Assembly (NCBI GenBank): GCA_046328995.1
Contig: JAXLVN010000001.1
Coordinates: forward strand, 806,001 to 870,000
Direction: 5' to 3'
Length of the DNA stretch: 64,000 bases
Source of the DNA: JADJXV01 sp046328995
GTDB taxonomy: Bacteria; Bacteroidota; Ignavibacteria; Kapaibacteriales; UBA961
Positions 1 to 9,500 of the stretch are shown piece by piece (the first letter of the stretch is position 1; each line of letters begins with the position of its first letter). The notes under the pieces were generated by a model. It was not told where the DNA came from. It saw nothing but the letters and a program-made list of their open reading frames with translations, and made no database searches. A program made the position numbers and the translations under genes.

Positions 1-996
1 TCCAACGAAAATCCGTTGGGCAGCTCTCCCAAGGCAATAGCTGCCATTCAATCCGCTCTTTCGGAGTGTTCGCTGTATCCCGATGGCGGGCTAGCACTTC
101 GTGAGAATCTGGCTTCCAGATTCGGGCGAATGTCCGACGAAGTCATCTGTCACAGCGGTTCGGACGCTCTCATCCATCTTGCTCTGCGCACCTTTCTCGA
201 TGACGGGGATGAGCTCGTGGCATCGCATGGTACGTTTATAGGATTTCAGGTCGCAGCCAAGCTGCATGGGTATGCTCCTCGCTATATACCGCAGACACCT
301 GATTACCGGTATGATATCCCTGCACTTGCCGCAGCAATTACCCCCCGCACCAAGATTCTCTACCTCGCCAATGTCAATAATCCAACCGGTACGTATTTCA
401 ACACAGAAGAATTTATCTGGCTTATGGAGCGCGTTCCGGAGCATGTCCTTGTCATCATGGATGAAGCATACTGCGAATACAGCAAGGCATTGGTTCCTCA
501 TTTTCTCGATAGTCTGAGCTACCGGTATCCTACTATGCTTACTCTGCGGACGTTCTCGAAAGTTTATGGTTTGGCCGGACTTCGCGTCGGCTACGGCATT
601 GCCGGCAGCGACATCATTGCGCCGATGATGCGAGCGAAGCTGCCCTTTGATCCCAATACGTTAGGTCAAATTGCAGCCATTGCAGCCCTTGACGACCATG
701 AGTTTCTAGAGCGCACCGTGGCGCTGAACACCCGTGGTATCCAAGAATTTACGGCAGCGTTCACCCGTATGGGTCTCCGCTTCCCTGCCTCGGCAGGTAA
801 TTTTGTGATGATCGATTGTCAGACGCCCGAAATGGCGCAGAATGTCTATATGGGACTTCTCCAAAAAGGATTTATCACACGGCCTCTCGGCGGATTCTCC
901 CTCCCGCATTGCGTGAGAGTCAGCACCGGTACCGATGAGCAAAATGCGGGTTTCATCCAAGCCATGGAATCGGTCGCGCACCTGATTACCGGCTAA
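1..996 (+). CDS. hisC: Histidinol-phosphate aminotransferase family protein (5' truncated)
   Basis: A fold-type I PLP aminotransferase whose reading frame is open to the first base of the window, so the N-terminus lies outside. The first visible residues, SNENPLGSSPKA, match the conserved N-terminal motif of HisC enzymes, so only a few dozen residues are probably missing. NPTG near visible residue 127, MDEAYCEY near 153 (the Asp that pairs with the PLP ring nitrogen) and the Schiff-base Lys in TFSKVYGLAGLRVGY near 187 are all present. HisC-family enzymes convert imidazole-acetol phosphate to histidinol phosphate with glutamate, and many also transaminate tyrosine and phenylalanine. The next genes are 4-hydroxyphenylpyruvate dioxygenase and glutamate dehydrogenase, so an aromatic aminotransferase role is plausible. 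Family is sure; the substrate is not. Confidence 0.88.
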   Translation, partial: SNENPLGSSPKAIAAIQSALSECSLYPDGGLALRENLASRFGRMSDEVICHSGSDALIHLALRTFLDDGDELVASHGTFIGFQVAAKLHGYAPRYIPQTPDYRYDIPALAAAITPRTKILYLANVNNPTGTYFNTEEFIWLMERVPEHVLVIMDEAYCEYSKALVPHFLDSLSYRYPTMLTLRTFSKVYGLAGLRVGYGIAGSDIIAPMMRAKLPFDPNTLGQIAAIAALDDHEFLERTVALNTRGIQEFTAAFTRMGLRFPASAGNFVMIDCQTPEMAQNVYMGLLQKGFITRPLGGFSLPHCVRVSTGTDEQNAGFIQAMESVAHLITG

Positions 997-1097
997 CGGT
1001 ATCCTGAGGAGCATAGTATTTGCAGCGAGACAAGCGAGAATACATGTACAACTTTCAGATTATAATTTATACTAATTATTACTAGTTACAAATACGT

Positions 1098-2210
1098 ATG
1101 ATACGAACAGACAGCGTGGCGGCTGATTTTCTGCCACTCAACGGAACCGATTACATCGAATTTTATGTGGGTAATGCCAAGCAATCGGCGTATTATTACC
1201 GGGCAGCTTTTGGATTTGAATTAATTGCGTATGCAGGCCCCGAGACCGGCGTTCGCGACCGCGCATCGTATGTGCTCAAGCAAGGCAAAGTGCGCCTCGT
1301 CCTCACAACCCCCATGCACCCCGACTCTCCCATCAATGCACACATCGCTCAGCACGGCGACGGCGTAAAAGTACTCGCTCTTTGGGTCGATGATGCCGAA
1401 AAATCCTGGAATGAAACGACCTCACGCGGCGCGAAAAGCTATCAGGCACCGATGACACTATCCGATGAATTTGGTGAAGTCAAGGTCGCATCGATTCATA
1501 CATATGGTGATACCATTCATACATTTGTCGAACGTAAAAATTATACCGGCGCCTTTCTTCCGGGATATAAAGAATGGTCGAGTCCGTTCAAATCTGAACC
1601 CGTCGGCTTGCTCCATGTCGATCATTGCGTTGGTAATGTAGAGCTTGGGAAGATGAATGAATGGGTAAAGTTCTACGAAGACGTCATGGGATTCAAGCTC
1701 ATCCTCACATTTGACGATGAAGATATTTCGACAGAATATTCCGCACTGATGAGCAAGGTCGTTTCCAACGGTTCCGGTTATGTCAAATTCCCCATCAACG
1801 AACCGGCAGCCGGTAAGAAAAAATCCCAAATCGATGAATATTTAGAATTTTATCATGGTCCGGGTGTGCAGCATATTGCCATTGCTACACATGACATCAT
1901 CAGCACAGTATCTGAGTTGCAGCGTAGAGGTGTAGAATTCCTGCGGGTGCCGGCGACGTATTACGATACAGTACTTGAGCGTGTAGGGACGATTGACGAA
2001 GATATCGCTCCATTACGAGAGCTCGGAATCTTAGTCGATCGGGATGATGAAGGGTATTTGCTGCAGATCTTCACCAAGCCGGTGGAGGACCGACCAACGG
2101 TATTTTATGAAATTATCCAGCGTAAAGGTGCCAAATCCTTCGGCAAGGGGAATTTCAAAGCGCTCTTTGAAGCAATTGAGCGCGAGCAGGCAATTCGCGG
2201 TAATTTATAA
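1098..2210 (+). CDS. hppD: 4-hydroxyphenylpyruvate dioxygenase
   Basis: A 370-residue non-haem iron dioxygenase that converts 4-hydroxyphenylpyruvate to homogentisate in tyrosine catabolism. It has two vicinal-oxygen-chelate halves. The three iron ligands are visible: His in LLHVDHCVGNVE (about residue 175), His in GVQHIAIATHDI (about 259) and Glu in FYEIIQRKG (about 338). The C-terminal KGNFKALFEAIEREQ is the usual family ending. Length fits the family. It starts at an ATG 101 bp after the hisC-type gene and is followed 69 bp later by glutamate dehydrogenase. No homogentisate dioxygenase is in the window, so the next step is encoded elsewhere, or homogentisate feeds another use such as pigment or quinone synthesis. 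Confidence 0.95.
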   Translation: MIRTDSVAADFLPLNGTDYIEFYVGNAKQSAYYYRAAFGFELIAYAGPETGVRDRASYVLKQGKVRLVLTTPMHPDSPINAHIAQHGDGVKVLALWVDDAEKSWNETTSRGAKSYQAPMTLSDEFGEVKVASIHTYGDTIHTFVERKNYTGAFLPGYKEWSSPFKSEPVGLLHVDHCVGNVELGKMNEWVKFYEDVMGFKLILTFDDEDISTEYSALMSKVVSNGSGYVKFPINEPAAGKKKSQIDEYLEFYHGPGVQHIAIATHDIISTVSELQRRGVEFLRVPATYYDTVLERVGTIDEDIAPLRELGILVDRDDEGYLLQIFTKPVEDRPTVFYEIIQRKGAKSFGKGNFKALFEAIEREQAIRGNL

Positions 2211-2279
2211 TTAGCATACACTTACGCATAGTTATTTCCAATTATCTTTTATTTTTTTGAACTAATCGAGGATAGTATT

Positions 2280-3722
2280 ATGGCAGGAACATCGGGCGGA
2301 GACGCTCCCAAATATTTTGAAATCCCGTTTTTTGAATCAGTGAATCAGAATTTCGACAAAGCGGCGGTTTTACTGCATCATCCCAAAGGACTCTTAGACC
2401 AGATTCGTGCGTGCAACTCTGTGTATTATATGCAATTCCCTGTTCGGATCAAAGGTGAAATTCAAGTAATCAGCGCATGGCGTGCCGAGCACAGCCATCA
2501 TAAGCTACCCTGTAAGGGCGGTATTCGCTACAGTGAGAATGTCAATCAAGATGAAGTGATTGCTTTATCAGCACTTATGACATACAAATGCGCTGTGGTC
2601 AATGTTCCCTTCGGCGGTGGTAAAGGTGGTATAAAAATCAATCCTCGGAATTATAATGAAGATGAGTTAGAACGCATCACCAGACGCTATACTGTCGAGT
2701 TAATCCACAAGAATTTCATCGGACCATCAGTGGACGTGCCTGCTCCCGACTATGGTACAGGCGCTCGTGAAATGGCGTGGATTGCGGATACATATCAAAC
2801 ATTCTCCGGCAAAGAAATCGACGCTCTTGCCTGTGTCACCGGCAAGCCAATCCCTCAGGGAGGTGTCCGTGGTCGTACTGAAGCCACCGGTCGTGGTCTG
2901 TTTTTCGGTGTCCGCGAAACGCTGAACGATACTGAAGTAATGAAAAAACTGGGCATGCCGACAGGTATGGATGGCAAGACCGTCATTGTTCAGGGATTTG
3001 GTAATGTGGGATATCATGCTGCAAAATTCCTTCAAGAAGGCGGAGCAATTATCACCGGAATCATCGAATGGGATGGCGCTGTCGTCAATCCGAAAGGTAT
3101 TGATGTCATGGCATTGGATGCTCATCGCAAGGAAACAGGTTCGATTACTAATTTCCCAGGAGCAACGACCGTAAAAGACGGCAATTCGGTGCTTGAATAT
3201 GAATGCGATATCCTTGTACCATCGGCACTTGAATCACAAATTACCGATCGGAATGCAGCCAATATCAAAGCAAAAATCATCGCCGAAGGAGCCAACGGAC
3301 CGATCGTTGCGTCGGCCGAAAATACACTGCTTTCCAAAGGAATTTTAATTATTCCGGACATGTATCTCAATGCAGGCGGTGTGGTGGTGTCGTATTTTGA
3401 ATGGCTGAAAAACATCTCCCATGTTCGCTTCGGCAGAATGGACAAGCGTTTTGAAGAAAGCGGCAACCTACGTCTTGTATCTGTCGTCGAGCGTATGACC
3501 GGTAAATCGCTGACGACCGAAGAAAAGAACCTTCTCATTCGTGGTGCCGACGAGGAAGATCTTGTGAATTCAGGTTTGGAAGATTCGATGATTACCGCAT
3601 ATCATGAAATCATGGACATTTGGAAAAGCCGTGATAATGTGAAGGATATGAGAACTGCTGCTTTCATTTCCGCGATCGATAAAATTGCAATGTCGTATTT
3701 CCAAATGGGTATCTTCCCATAA
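2280..3722 (+). CDS. gdhA: Glutamate dehydrogenase (Glu/Leu/Phe/Val dehydrogenase family)
   Basis: A 480-residue oxidoreductase that interconverts glutamate and 2-oxoglutarate plus ammonia. The substrate-binding stretch PCKGGIRYSE (about residue 79) and the catalytic-lysine region PFGGGKGGI (about 110) are intact, as is the dinucleotide-binding GFGNVG (about 240). Length and motifs favour glutamate over leucine or phenylalanine as substrate; NAD or NADP preference cannot be read. The ATG is preceded by GAGGA at 2268-2272, a good ribosome binding site. Its position behind an aminotransferase and HPPD suggests it removes or recycles the amino group captured as glutamate during aromatic amino-acid degradation; that link is inferred. 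A hairpin terminator follows. Confidence 0.93.
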   Translation: MAGTSGGDAPKYFEIPFFESVNQNFDKAAVLLHHPKGLLDQIRACNSVYYMQFPVRIKGEIQVISAWRAEHSHHKLPCKGGIRYSENVNQDEVIALSALMTYKCAVVNVPFGGGKGGIKINPRNYNEDELERITRRYTVELIHKNFIGPSVDVPAPDYGTGAREMAWIADTYQTFSGKEIDALACVTGKPIPQGGVRGRTEATGRGLFFGVRETLNDTEVMKKLGMPTGMDGKTVIVQGFGNVGYHAAKFLQEGGAIITGIIEWDGAVVNPKGIDVMALDAHRKETGSITNFPGATTVKDGNSVLEYECDILVPSALESQITDRNAANIKAKIIAEGANGPIVASAENTLLSKGILIIPDMYLNAGGVVVSYFEWLKNISHVRFGRMDKRFEESGNLRLVSVVERMTGKSLTTEEKNLLIRGADEEDLVNSGLEDSMITAYHEIMDIWKSRDNVKDMRTAAFISAIDKIAMSYFQMGIFP

Positions 3723-3748
3723 TTGTTTCTGGCAAGCATTTGACTACA

Positions 3749-3793
3749 AAGGCACGTTGCTCGGAATTGAACCTCTGACGGCGTGCCTTTTTT
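3749..3793 (+). terminator. Rho-independent terminator after gdhA
   Basis: Arms AAGGCACG (3749-3756) and CGTGCCTT (3782-3789) pair across a loop of about 25 bases and run into six T residues. It ends the glutamate dehydrogenase transcript just before coaE. Confidence 0.7.
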
Positions 3794-3808
3794 CTATTCC
3801 AAGTATGT

Positions 3809-4495
3809 ATGAATGAGCAATCCGAACAAAAAGCAGTATTAATCGGGCTAACCGGCGGCATAGGGAGTGGTAAGTCAACGGTAGCCGAACTCTTTGCAAA
3901 ATCAGGCTTTACCGTATTGAGCGCTGACGAAGTCGCCCAATCACTCATGGCGACTCATACAGACGTACGGGCTGCAATCGAGCACGAGTTTGGGTCTCAA
4001 GCATATCGTCCGGACGGTTCGCTTTCCCGGGATTACCTCGCTCAACGTGTTTTTGGCAGTACGGCTGACCATCGAAAAGCATTACAAAAGCTCAATACTA
4101 TTGTCCATCCGTATGTTCTCGATGAATTGCTCGCTCAGGCCGAGGCGCGTGCTGAGGACGGTGAACGTTGTATTATCATCGAAATACCGTTGTTGTATGA
4201 AATTGGACTCGAAGATGCCTTCGACTATGTTGTGCTCGTAATAGCAGCTGATTCTAAACGGATTGAGCGTGTACGAAAGCGGAGTAGTATAAGCGAAGAA
4301 CAGATCAGAGCCCGTATGAATGAGCAGGTATCACCTGAGCAGATAAAGGGTTATGCTGATTTTGTAATTGACAACAGTCATGATCTGGACAAGCTCCGAG
4401 AAGCAGTCGATTTTTTAGTACAGATACTTCCCTACTTGCCTGCTGTGGACGCTGATTCTGACGGTGAGGCACCGGGTGAGGAAGTCAACAACTAG
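3809..4495 (+). CDS. coaE: Dephospho-CoA kinase
   Basis: Catalyses the last step of coenzyme A synthesis, ATP-dependent phosphorylation of dephospho-CoA. The P-loop GLTGGIGSGKST sits at residues 13-24, followed by the family's LSADEVAQ and the HPYVLDELL region. The later EIPLLYE segment is also typical. At 228 residues it is slightly longer than the usual 200 or so, mainly through an acidic C-terminal tail (roughly the last 20 residues) that looks dispensable. Its stop is six bases before the start of pssA, so the two are probably co-transcribed. Confidence 0.95.
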   Translation: MNEQSEQKAVLIGLTGGIGSGKSTVAELFAKSGFTVLSADEVAQSLMATHTDVRAAIEHEFGSQAYRPDGSLSRDYLAQRVFGSTADHRKALQKLNTIVHPYVLDELLAQAEARAEDGERCIIIEIPLLYEIGLEDAFDYVVLVIAADSKRIERVRKRSSISEEQIRARMNEQVSPEQIKGYADFVIDNSHDLDKLREAVDFLVQILPYLPAVDADSDGEAPGEEVNN

Positions 4496-4501
4496 TATAT
4501 T

Positions 4502-5263
4502 ATGAGAATTACCCGTTCAATCATACCGAACCTCTTCACGCTCGCGAATTTATTCTCGGGCTTTACGGCTATTATTCTTACAGCCGAGGGAAAGTTCAAG
4601 GAAGCAGCGATATTTATCATCGTTGCCGGTATTTTTGATATGTTGGATGGAATAATGGCCCGGCTGACCAAATCGACAAGCGAGCTTGGGGTAGAACTAG
4701 ACTCATTATGCGATGCCGTTTCTTTTGGAGTAGCGCCGGCATTTATGCTTTACAAGGCAGAGTTTTATTCAATTGAAACCTTTGGTGTATTGCTGGCTTC
4801 GCTGCCTGCACTTGCAGGTGTTTTTCGACTGGCTCGTTTTAATTCTGAGCTGACCACCATGGAAGATAAAGAATATTTCACGGGGATGCCGATCCCGGCG
4901 GGAGCATTAACGGTCGTGTCGTATATTGTTTTTTTTCATATCGGCAGCGGTACAACATATCTGTCATCTTTCGGAATCGCCGGGAGCACTCGTATCGTCA
5001 TGCTGGCTGTAGTAACGGTCATCGTCTCTCTCGCGATGGTGAGCAGGATAAAGTATGACAATATGCCACGCCCTTCGAAGCGTTCTATTGCCGAGCATCC
5101 TGTAAAGTTTGCCATTTTCATACTCGGACTGCTCTTTTCAATATTCACTCAAGGTATTGGTATTTTTCCATTTATGCTTGCTTATATAGTCGTGGGAGCA
5201 CTTCGCCACAGCAGAACATTACTTCAAGAAAAAAACGCATTGGAAGAAGATGACGAGGAGTAA
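4502..5263 (+). CDS. pssA: CDP-diacylglycerol--serine O-phosphatidyltransferase
   Basis: An integral membrane CDP-alcohol phosphatidyltransferase of 253 residues. The full signature D-G-x2-A-R-x8-G-x3-D-x3-D is present, with D49, G50, A53, R54, G63, D67 and D71. The opening RSIIPNLFTLANLFSGF and several hydrophobic helices match bacterial PssA of the PS synthase type, which makes phosphatidylserine as precursor of phosphatidylethanolamine. No phosphatidylserine decarboxylase (psd) is next to it, although the two are often neighbours. A charged tail (NALEEDDEE) ends the protein. It follows coaE by six bases. Confidence 0.9.
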   Translation: MRITRSIIPNLFTLANLFSGFTAIILTAEGKFKEAAIFIIVAGIFDMLDGIMARLTKSTSELGVELDSLCDAVSFGVAPAFMLYKAEFYSIETFGVLLASLPALAGVFRLARFNSELTTMEDKEYFTGMPIPAGALTVVSYIVFFHIGSGTTYLSSFGIAGSTRIVMLAVVTVIVSLAMVSRIKYDNMPRPSKRSIAEHPVKFAIFILGLLFSIFTQGIGIFPFMLAYIVVGALRHSRTLLQEKNALEEDDEE

Positions 5264-5405
5264 GTTCCGATCCTTCATAAAATATTAGAAAAAACTTTCT
5301 AATTCTTAAAAAAGATAGAAATTTTGTTTCGCATCAAGAAGATTTTTCGCTATTTTTGCCAAAGAGTTATTAGGTATTTTATTCAATAATAAACGGCATA
5401 AAACT

Positions 5406-5921
5406 GTGAGCATAACCGTACTTCTTTTTTCTCTTCTCTCCCTCGGTGCAATAATATCTGCAATTAGCTTAGTTACAAGGCGTAATCCTGTTTCGGCGGC
5501 TATGTCTCTCATCGTACATTTCTTCACCTTAGCCGGAATGTACCTTACTCTTCAGGCTCAATTCATTGCTATCATCCAGATTTTGGTCTATGCGGGTGCC
5601 ATTATGGTACTCGTTGTCTTCGTGATCATGCTTCTCAATCTCGGCAAAGAAGAGAACATGCACGAAAAGTTCAACTTGAGGACAACGATGTCCCTTGCGA
5701 TGGCAGCATTATTGGTAGTTCAATTCCTCACTGTATTCCTTGGTAAGCCCACAGGAATGAATGCATTACCTGAAAAATCCCTTCAGATGGGTTCGACTCA
5801 GGGTATCGGTTCGATGTTATTTACAGAATATCTCTTTCCTTTTGAAGCAATTTCCTTATTGTTGCTTGCAGCAATTGTCGGCGCAATATTCCTTGCCAAG
5901 CGTAAAAGTGAATCTGCATAA
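5406..5921 (+). CDS. nuoJ: NADH-quinone oxidoreductase subunit J
   Basis: A 171-residue membrane subunit of respiratory complex I. Five hydrophobic segments are evident, and the third carries the conserved IIQILVYAGAIMVLVVFVIM helix region characteristic of NuoJ. The chosen start is GTG at 5406; the protein then begins SITVLLFSLLSLGAIISA, a typical NuoJ N-terminus. A C-terminal FLAKRK cap follows the last helix. It is followed 44 bp later by nuoK. The other nuo genes are missing on both sides: upstream is pssA and downstream is a surface protein. Confidence 0.92.
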   Translation: MSITVLLFSLLSLGAIISAISLVTRRNPVSAAMSLIVHFFTLAGMYLTLQAQFIAIIQILVYAGAIMVLVVFVIMLLNLGKEENMHEKFNLRTTMSLAMAALLVVQFLTVFLGKPTGMNALPEKSLQMGSTQGIGSMLFTEYLFPFEAISLLLLAAIVGAIFLAKRKSESA

Positions 5922-5965
5922 GTCTTTCTAATTATCAACATACATCAACTTGTACTCGGATTACT

Positions 5966-6280
5966 ATGAATCTACAAACAATCCCTCTTGAATTGTACCT
6001 CTCGCTTTCTGCAATTTTATTCACCATCGGTGCAGTGGGCGTTCTCACCCGTCGAAATGCAATTATAATCTTTATGTGTATAGAAATGATGCTTAACGCA
6101 GTCAATCTGACTCTCGTCAGTTTTTCGGCGTTTATGGGCGATGCTGCGGGTCAAATGTTTGTGTTTTTTGTCATGGCAGTAGCAGCGGCTGAGGCAGCTA
6201 TAGGACTTGCTATCGTTCTTGCGCTCTTTAGAGTAAAGCAGACGGTCTATGTCGATGAAGTCAACATCATGAAATGGTAG
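5966..6280 (+). CDS. nuoK: NADH-quinone oxidoreductase subunit K
   Basis: A 104-residue, three-helix membrane subunit of complex I, homologous to MrpC/MnhC. The two membrane glutamates needed for proton pumping are visible: Glu40 in FMCIEMMLNAVNL and Glu76 in AVAAAEAAIGLAI. Length is standard for NuoK. It follows nuoJ and is the last gene before a 248-bp intergenic region and a T9SS surface protein, so nuoL, nuoM and nuoN must lie elsewhere. The 248-bp gap shows no clear terminator or other gene. Confidence 0.95.
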   Translation: MNLQTIPLELYLSLSAILFTIGAVGVLTRRNAIIIFMCIEMMLNAVNLTLVSFSAFMGDAAGQMFVFFVMAVAAAEAAIGLAIVLALFRVKQTVYVDEVNIMKW

Positions 6281-6528
6281 TTGTTGTCCGGCTGTTATCT
6301 GAAACAGCAGTGAGCAGATAGGAGTATGACCTCTAATTTGTACTGTGATTTTTTTATACTCTACGGAACAAAATATGTACCTACGGAGTTTAACGGGTAA
6401 TCGCTGTGCCAAGGGGTGACCGGCCAGCGCTATAGACATCGTAACTTCATTATAATTATATCGGTTATTAAATTTTAGATATTTTTTTAGTTTTTCTTTT
6501 TTTTTATTTCATTTTTCTGGAGTTATTC

Positions 6529-9500
6529 ATGAAAAAGTTTTTTCGGTTTCTTGGTGTGTTCGTAGCAACTGCCTTGACGCTCTTTGGCTCTAATTCGAGC
6601 ATGCGAGCGCAGACTGTCGATCCGGCGCCGTATTGCGGGGCGCTGAACAACTGGTACGGCCAAACTTGTACTACCTATTGGATGGGTATTGGTCAGGTAA
6701 AGATTACTAATGGTGCTGCCACACTTTTAGACAAAACAAGTGACTGTAATGGCACACAGTTTTATACGTATTACAACAATGTCACGCCTCCCACACTTAT
6801 TCCTGGTCAAACATACAACTGGGAAGTACGCCCGTATCCTGGTATGACAGTTAACTATACCAATCAGCTCAGCATATGGATTGACTGGGATGGCAATACT
6901 GTTTTTAACGATGCAGGTGCAGAGCGTATCGGTGGCGGTCAAGTTGGTCAGCTTGCTCCCGGATCTATCTTAACAGGTACGTTTACAGTACCCACAAGCG
7001 GATTCTCACCTATTCTTCGTATGCGCTTACGCACGATGAATAGCGGTACAATGACTGCTTGTGGCGATGTAAACTATGGGGAAACTGAAGATTATCCGCT
7101 TATGATTGGTGGCGGTGGTATCAAAGATTCGTATCCTACATTAAATTCAGTGTTACTGGCAAATAGAATCTATGATGGCAGCCCTGGATTTGCAAAGCCA
7201 AGTCTGCTTGTCAACAGAACAGTTGCTCCACTCGGGCAACGTATCACACGCTTTAGATTTGTCGTTGTAAGCGCAGGTTCACTTGTGCCAGGTACAGTTG
7301 TTTATGAAGCACTCGATCCTATTACCTACTCGACAACGATTACAAATTTCAATAATGCTACTGATCCATTTACCATTACAGCTTCGAAAGCGCAAGGAAC
7401 TGCAACCAATGGCTTACCTCCTTCCAACCCGGGTAATGACGGATCATTTATTACGACCGGAATTCCTGCCGGTACTTATCGTATAGAAGCAATTCATGAG
7501 CTTCTATCCGGAACTACCGTTGTCAGCACTACAACGTACAGTAACGAGTTCATTATCGCTTTGAATCGTGATATGTCCTGCGTCAGCATAGAATCTCCTT
7601 TGTCTTCGAATAGACAGCGTTATTTACGGACATATGGTATTCCGATCAGAGCTATTTTCAAAAACGTAGGTCTTGAGTCAGTTACCCGTTATCGTGCTAT
7701 TGCTGAGGTTCGTCGTGCAATTGACGGCTCATTAGTACGCCGTGATACTGTCGAGCGTTCATCAGCATCCGGAAGTCTTCCTGCAGCTGGTCTTCAATCT
7801 ACCGTTACCGACGAAGTGATTATTAATTCGAATTTTGTTTCGAATCAAGCAGATTCATTCTCACTCAAAGTATGGTGCGAACTCCTTGAAACAGTTGGTA
7901 ATCAATTTGCATATGACGAGCAGATTTCTAATGACGTTCAGCCACGTGCCGGTCAGACATATGTATTCCAAGTTTGGTATTTGATTGACTTCGAAACCAA
8001 GCAAATTCTGAACCCGCCGGCTACCGGTGCTTATGCAGGTCGCACGCTTAATGTCTCGGCATTATTTGCCAATAATGGTTTAGCCTCAGATCCTGTACCT
8101 GCTACATTGACTATCAAGTACAACAATCAGATTATCAGCCAGACAACCATTACGCAGGAAGTGCCGAACGGATTTTATAATACGACTATCGGTTTCTTCC
8201 CTCCGTTCACGCCTCAAAATGCAGGTACGTATGAATTCTGTATTAAAATTCTGGCTCCCGGCGATGAATACAGTCCAAATGACGAAAAATGTATGAACGT
8301 GACTGTTCTCGACCGTCTCAACGGTATCTATACTATTGGATCGAACTCCAAGCCAGGTGTACCCGGCTTCCCGACAATTCAGACTGCAGTTGATGCATTG
8401 TATCGTCAAGGCGTTCGCGGTGCAGTTACATTCCAATTAACCGATCCATTTTATTCGGTTGGTTCAACTTCTTCATCCCCATGCGGTCCTGCTCTTGAGC
8501 TTACCTCCCGCATCGTCGGTATGGATGCCAACAATACGGTTACATTCGTTGCTGACCCACAATCTACCGGTCTTTCAAAAGCAGGTGTGGTGATTCAATT
8601 AAACAGCTGTAACGGTGCAGGTATCGAATTGGGACAAAAATATAACGTTTCCAACCCGAACGCAATTCAATTTGAATTCCAGTCACCGGACAACGCTAAC
8701 TCCCGTGGATATATCACCTTCGATGGTGGTCCACAAAAATCGCTTAAATTCCAACTTCGTTCGTATGCAAACCGTCGCGCAGTATTTTATATCGGAAAAC
8801 GCGCGTATAACAATACGGTTAAAAACTGTATTATCGAATTGGACCCGAGCACTCCTGAGCTCGACTTCTGGAGTACACTCCCGGGTGTGACGATCGAATC
8901 GAACGCATTCAAATTTGGTGCAGATTCCGCCGGTTTCGGTGGGAACTTCTCGACATTTACTGCCGGTATCTTCCAACGCAACATGCCTCCTTCCAATGAA
9001 TTCGGTAACAACATCGAAAAGCTTGATACCGTTATCGTTGAAAACAACGTTACCTATTATGGCAACAAAGCCAATAAATTCATTGGCAATGAAATCCGTG
9101 GTTTTGGCTATGGTATTGCAAGTATCGGAATAGGTACTTTGAAGAAGAACAACAAGTTAACCCGTTATTACAACAGTGGCACCGAGATTCGCGACAACAT
9201 GATATCAAAAGTTCGTCGTGCAGGTATCTTCCTCGGCTATGAAGACGGTGCAATGGTCACCGGCAACAAGATATTTGATGTAGGTCTTGCAGCAACGGGT
9301 AAAACCGGTGAAGCAAACGGTATTGAAGTCGGCGGTCAGCAAAACAATTTGTCGAACCTTGGCTTTAACAACATCAACTGTGAAATCGGACGTAACGAAA
9401 TCAACGGAGTGACATCTGATGTATTCGCCCGTGGTATCAAAGTTCAGCAAAGTCTCAATGACTTATCATCCGTCGTACCTCCTCCTGGAGAATACCTGCA

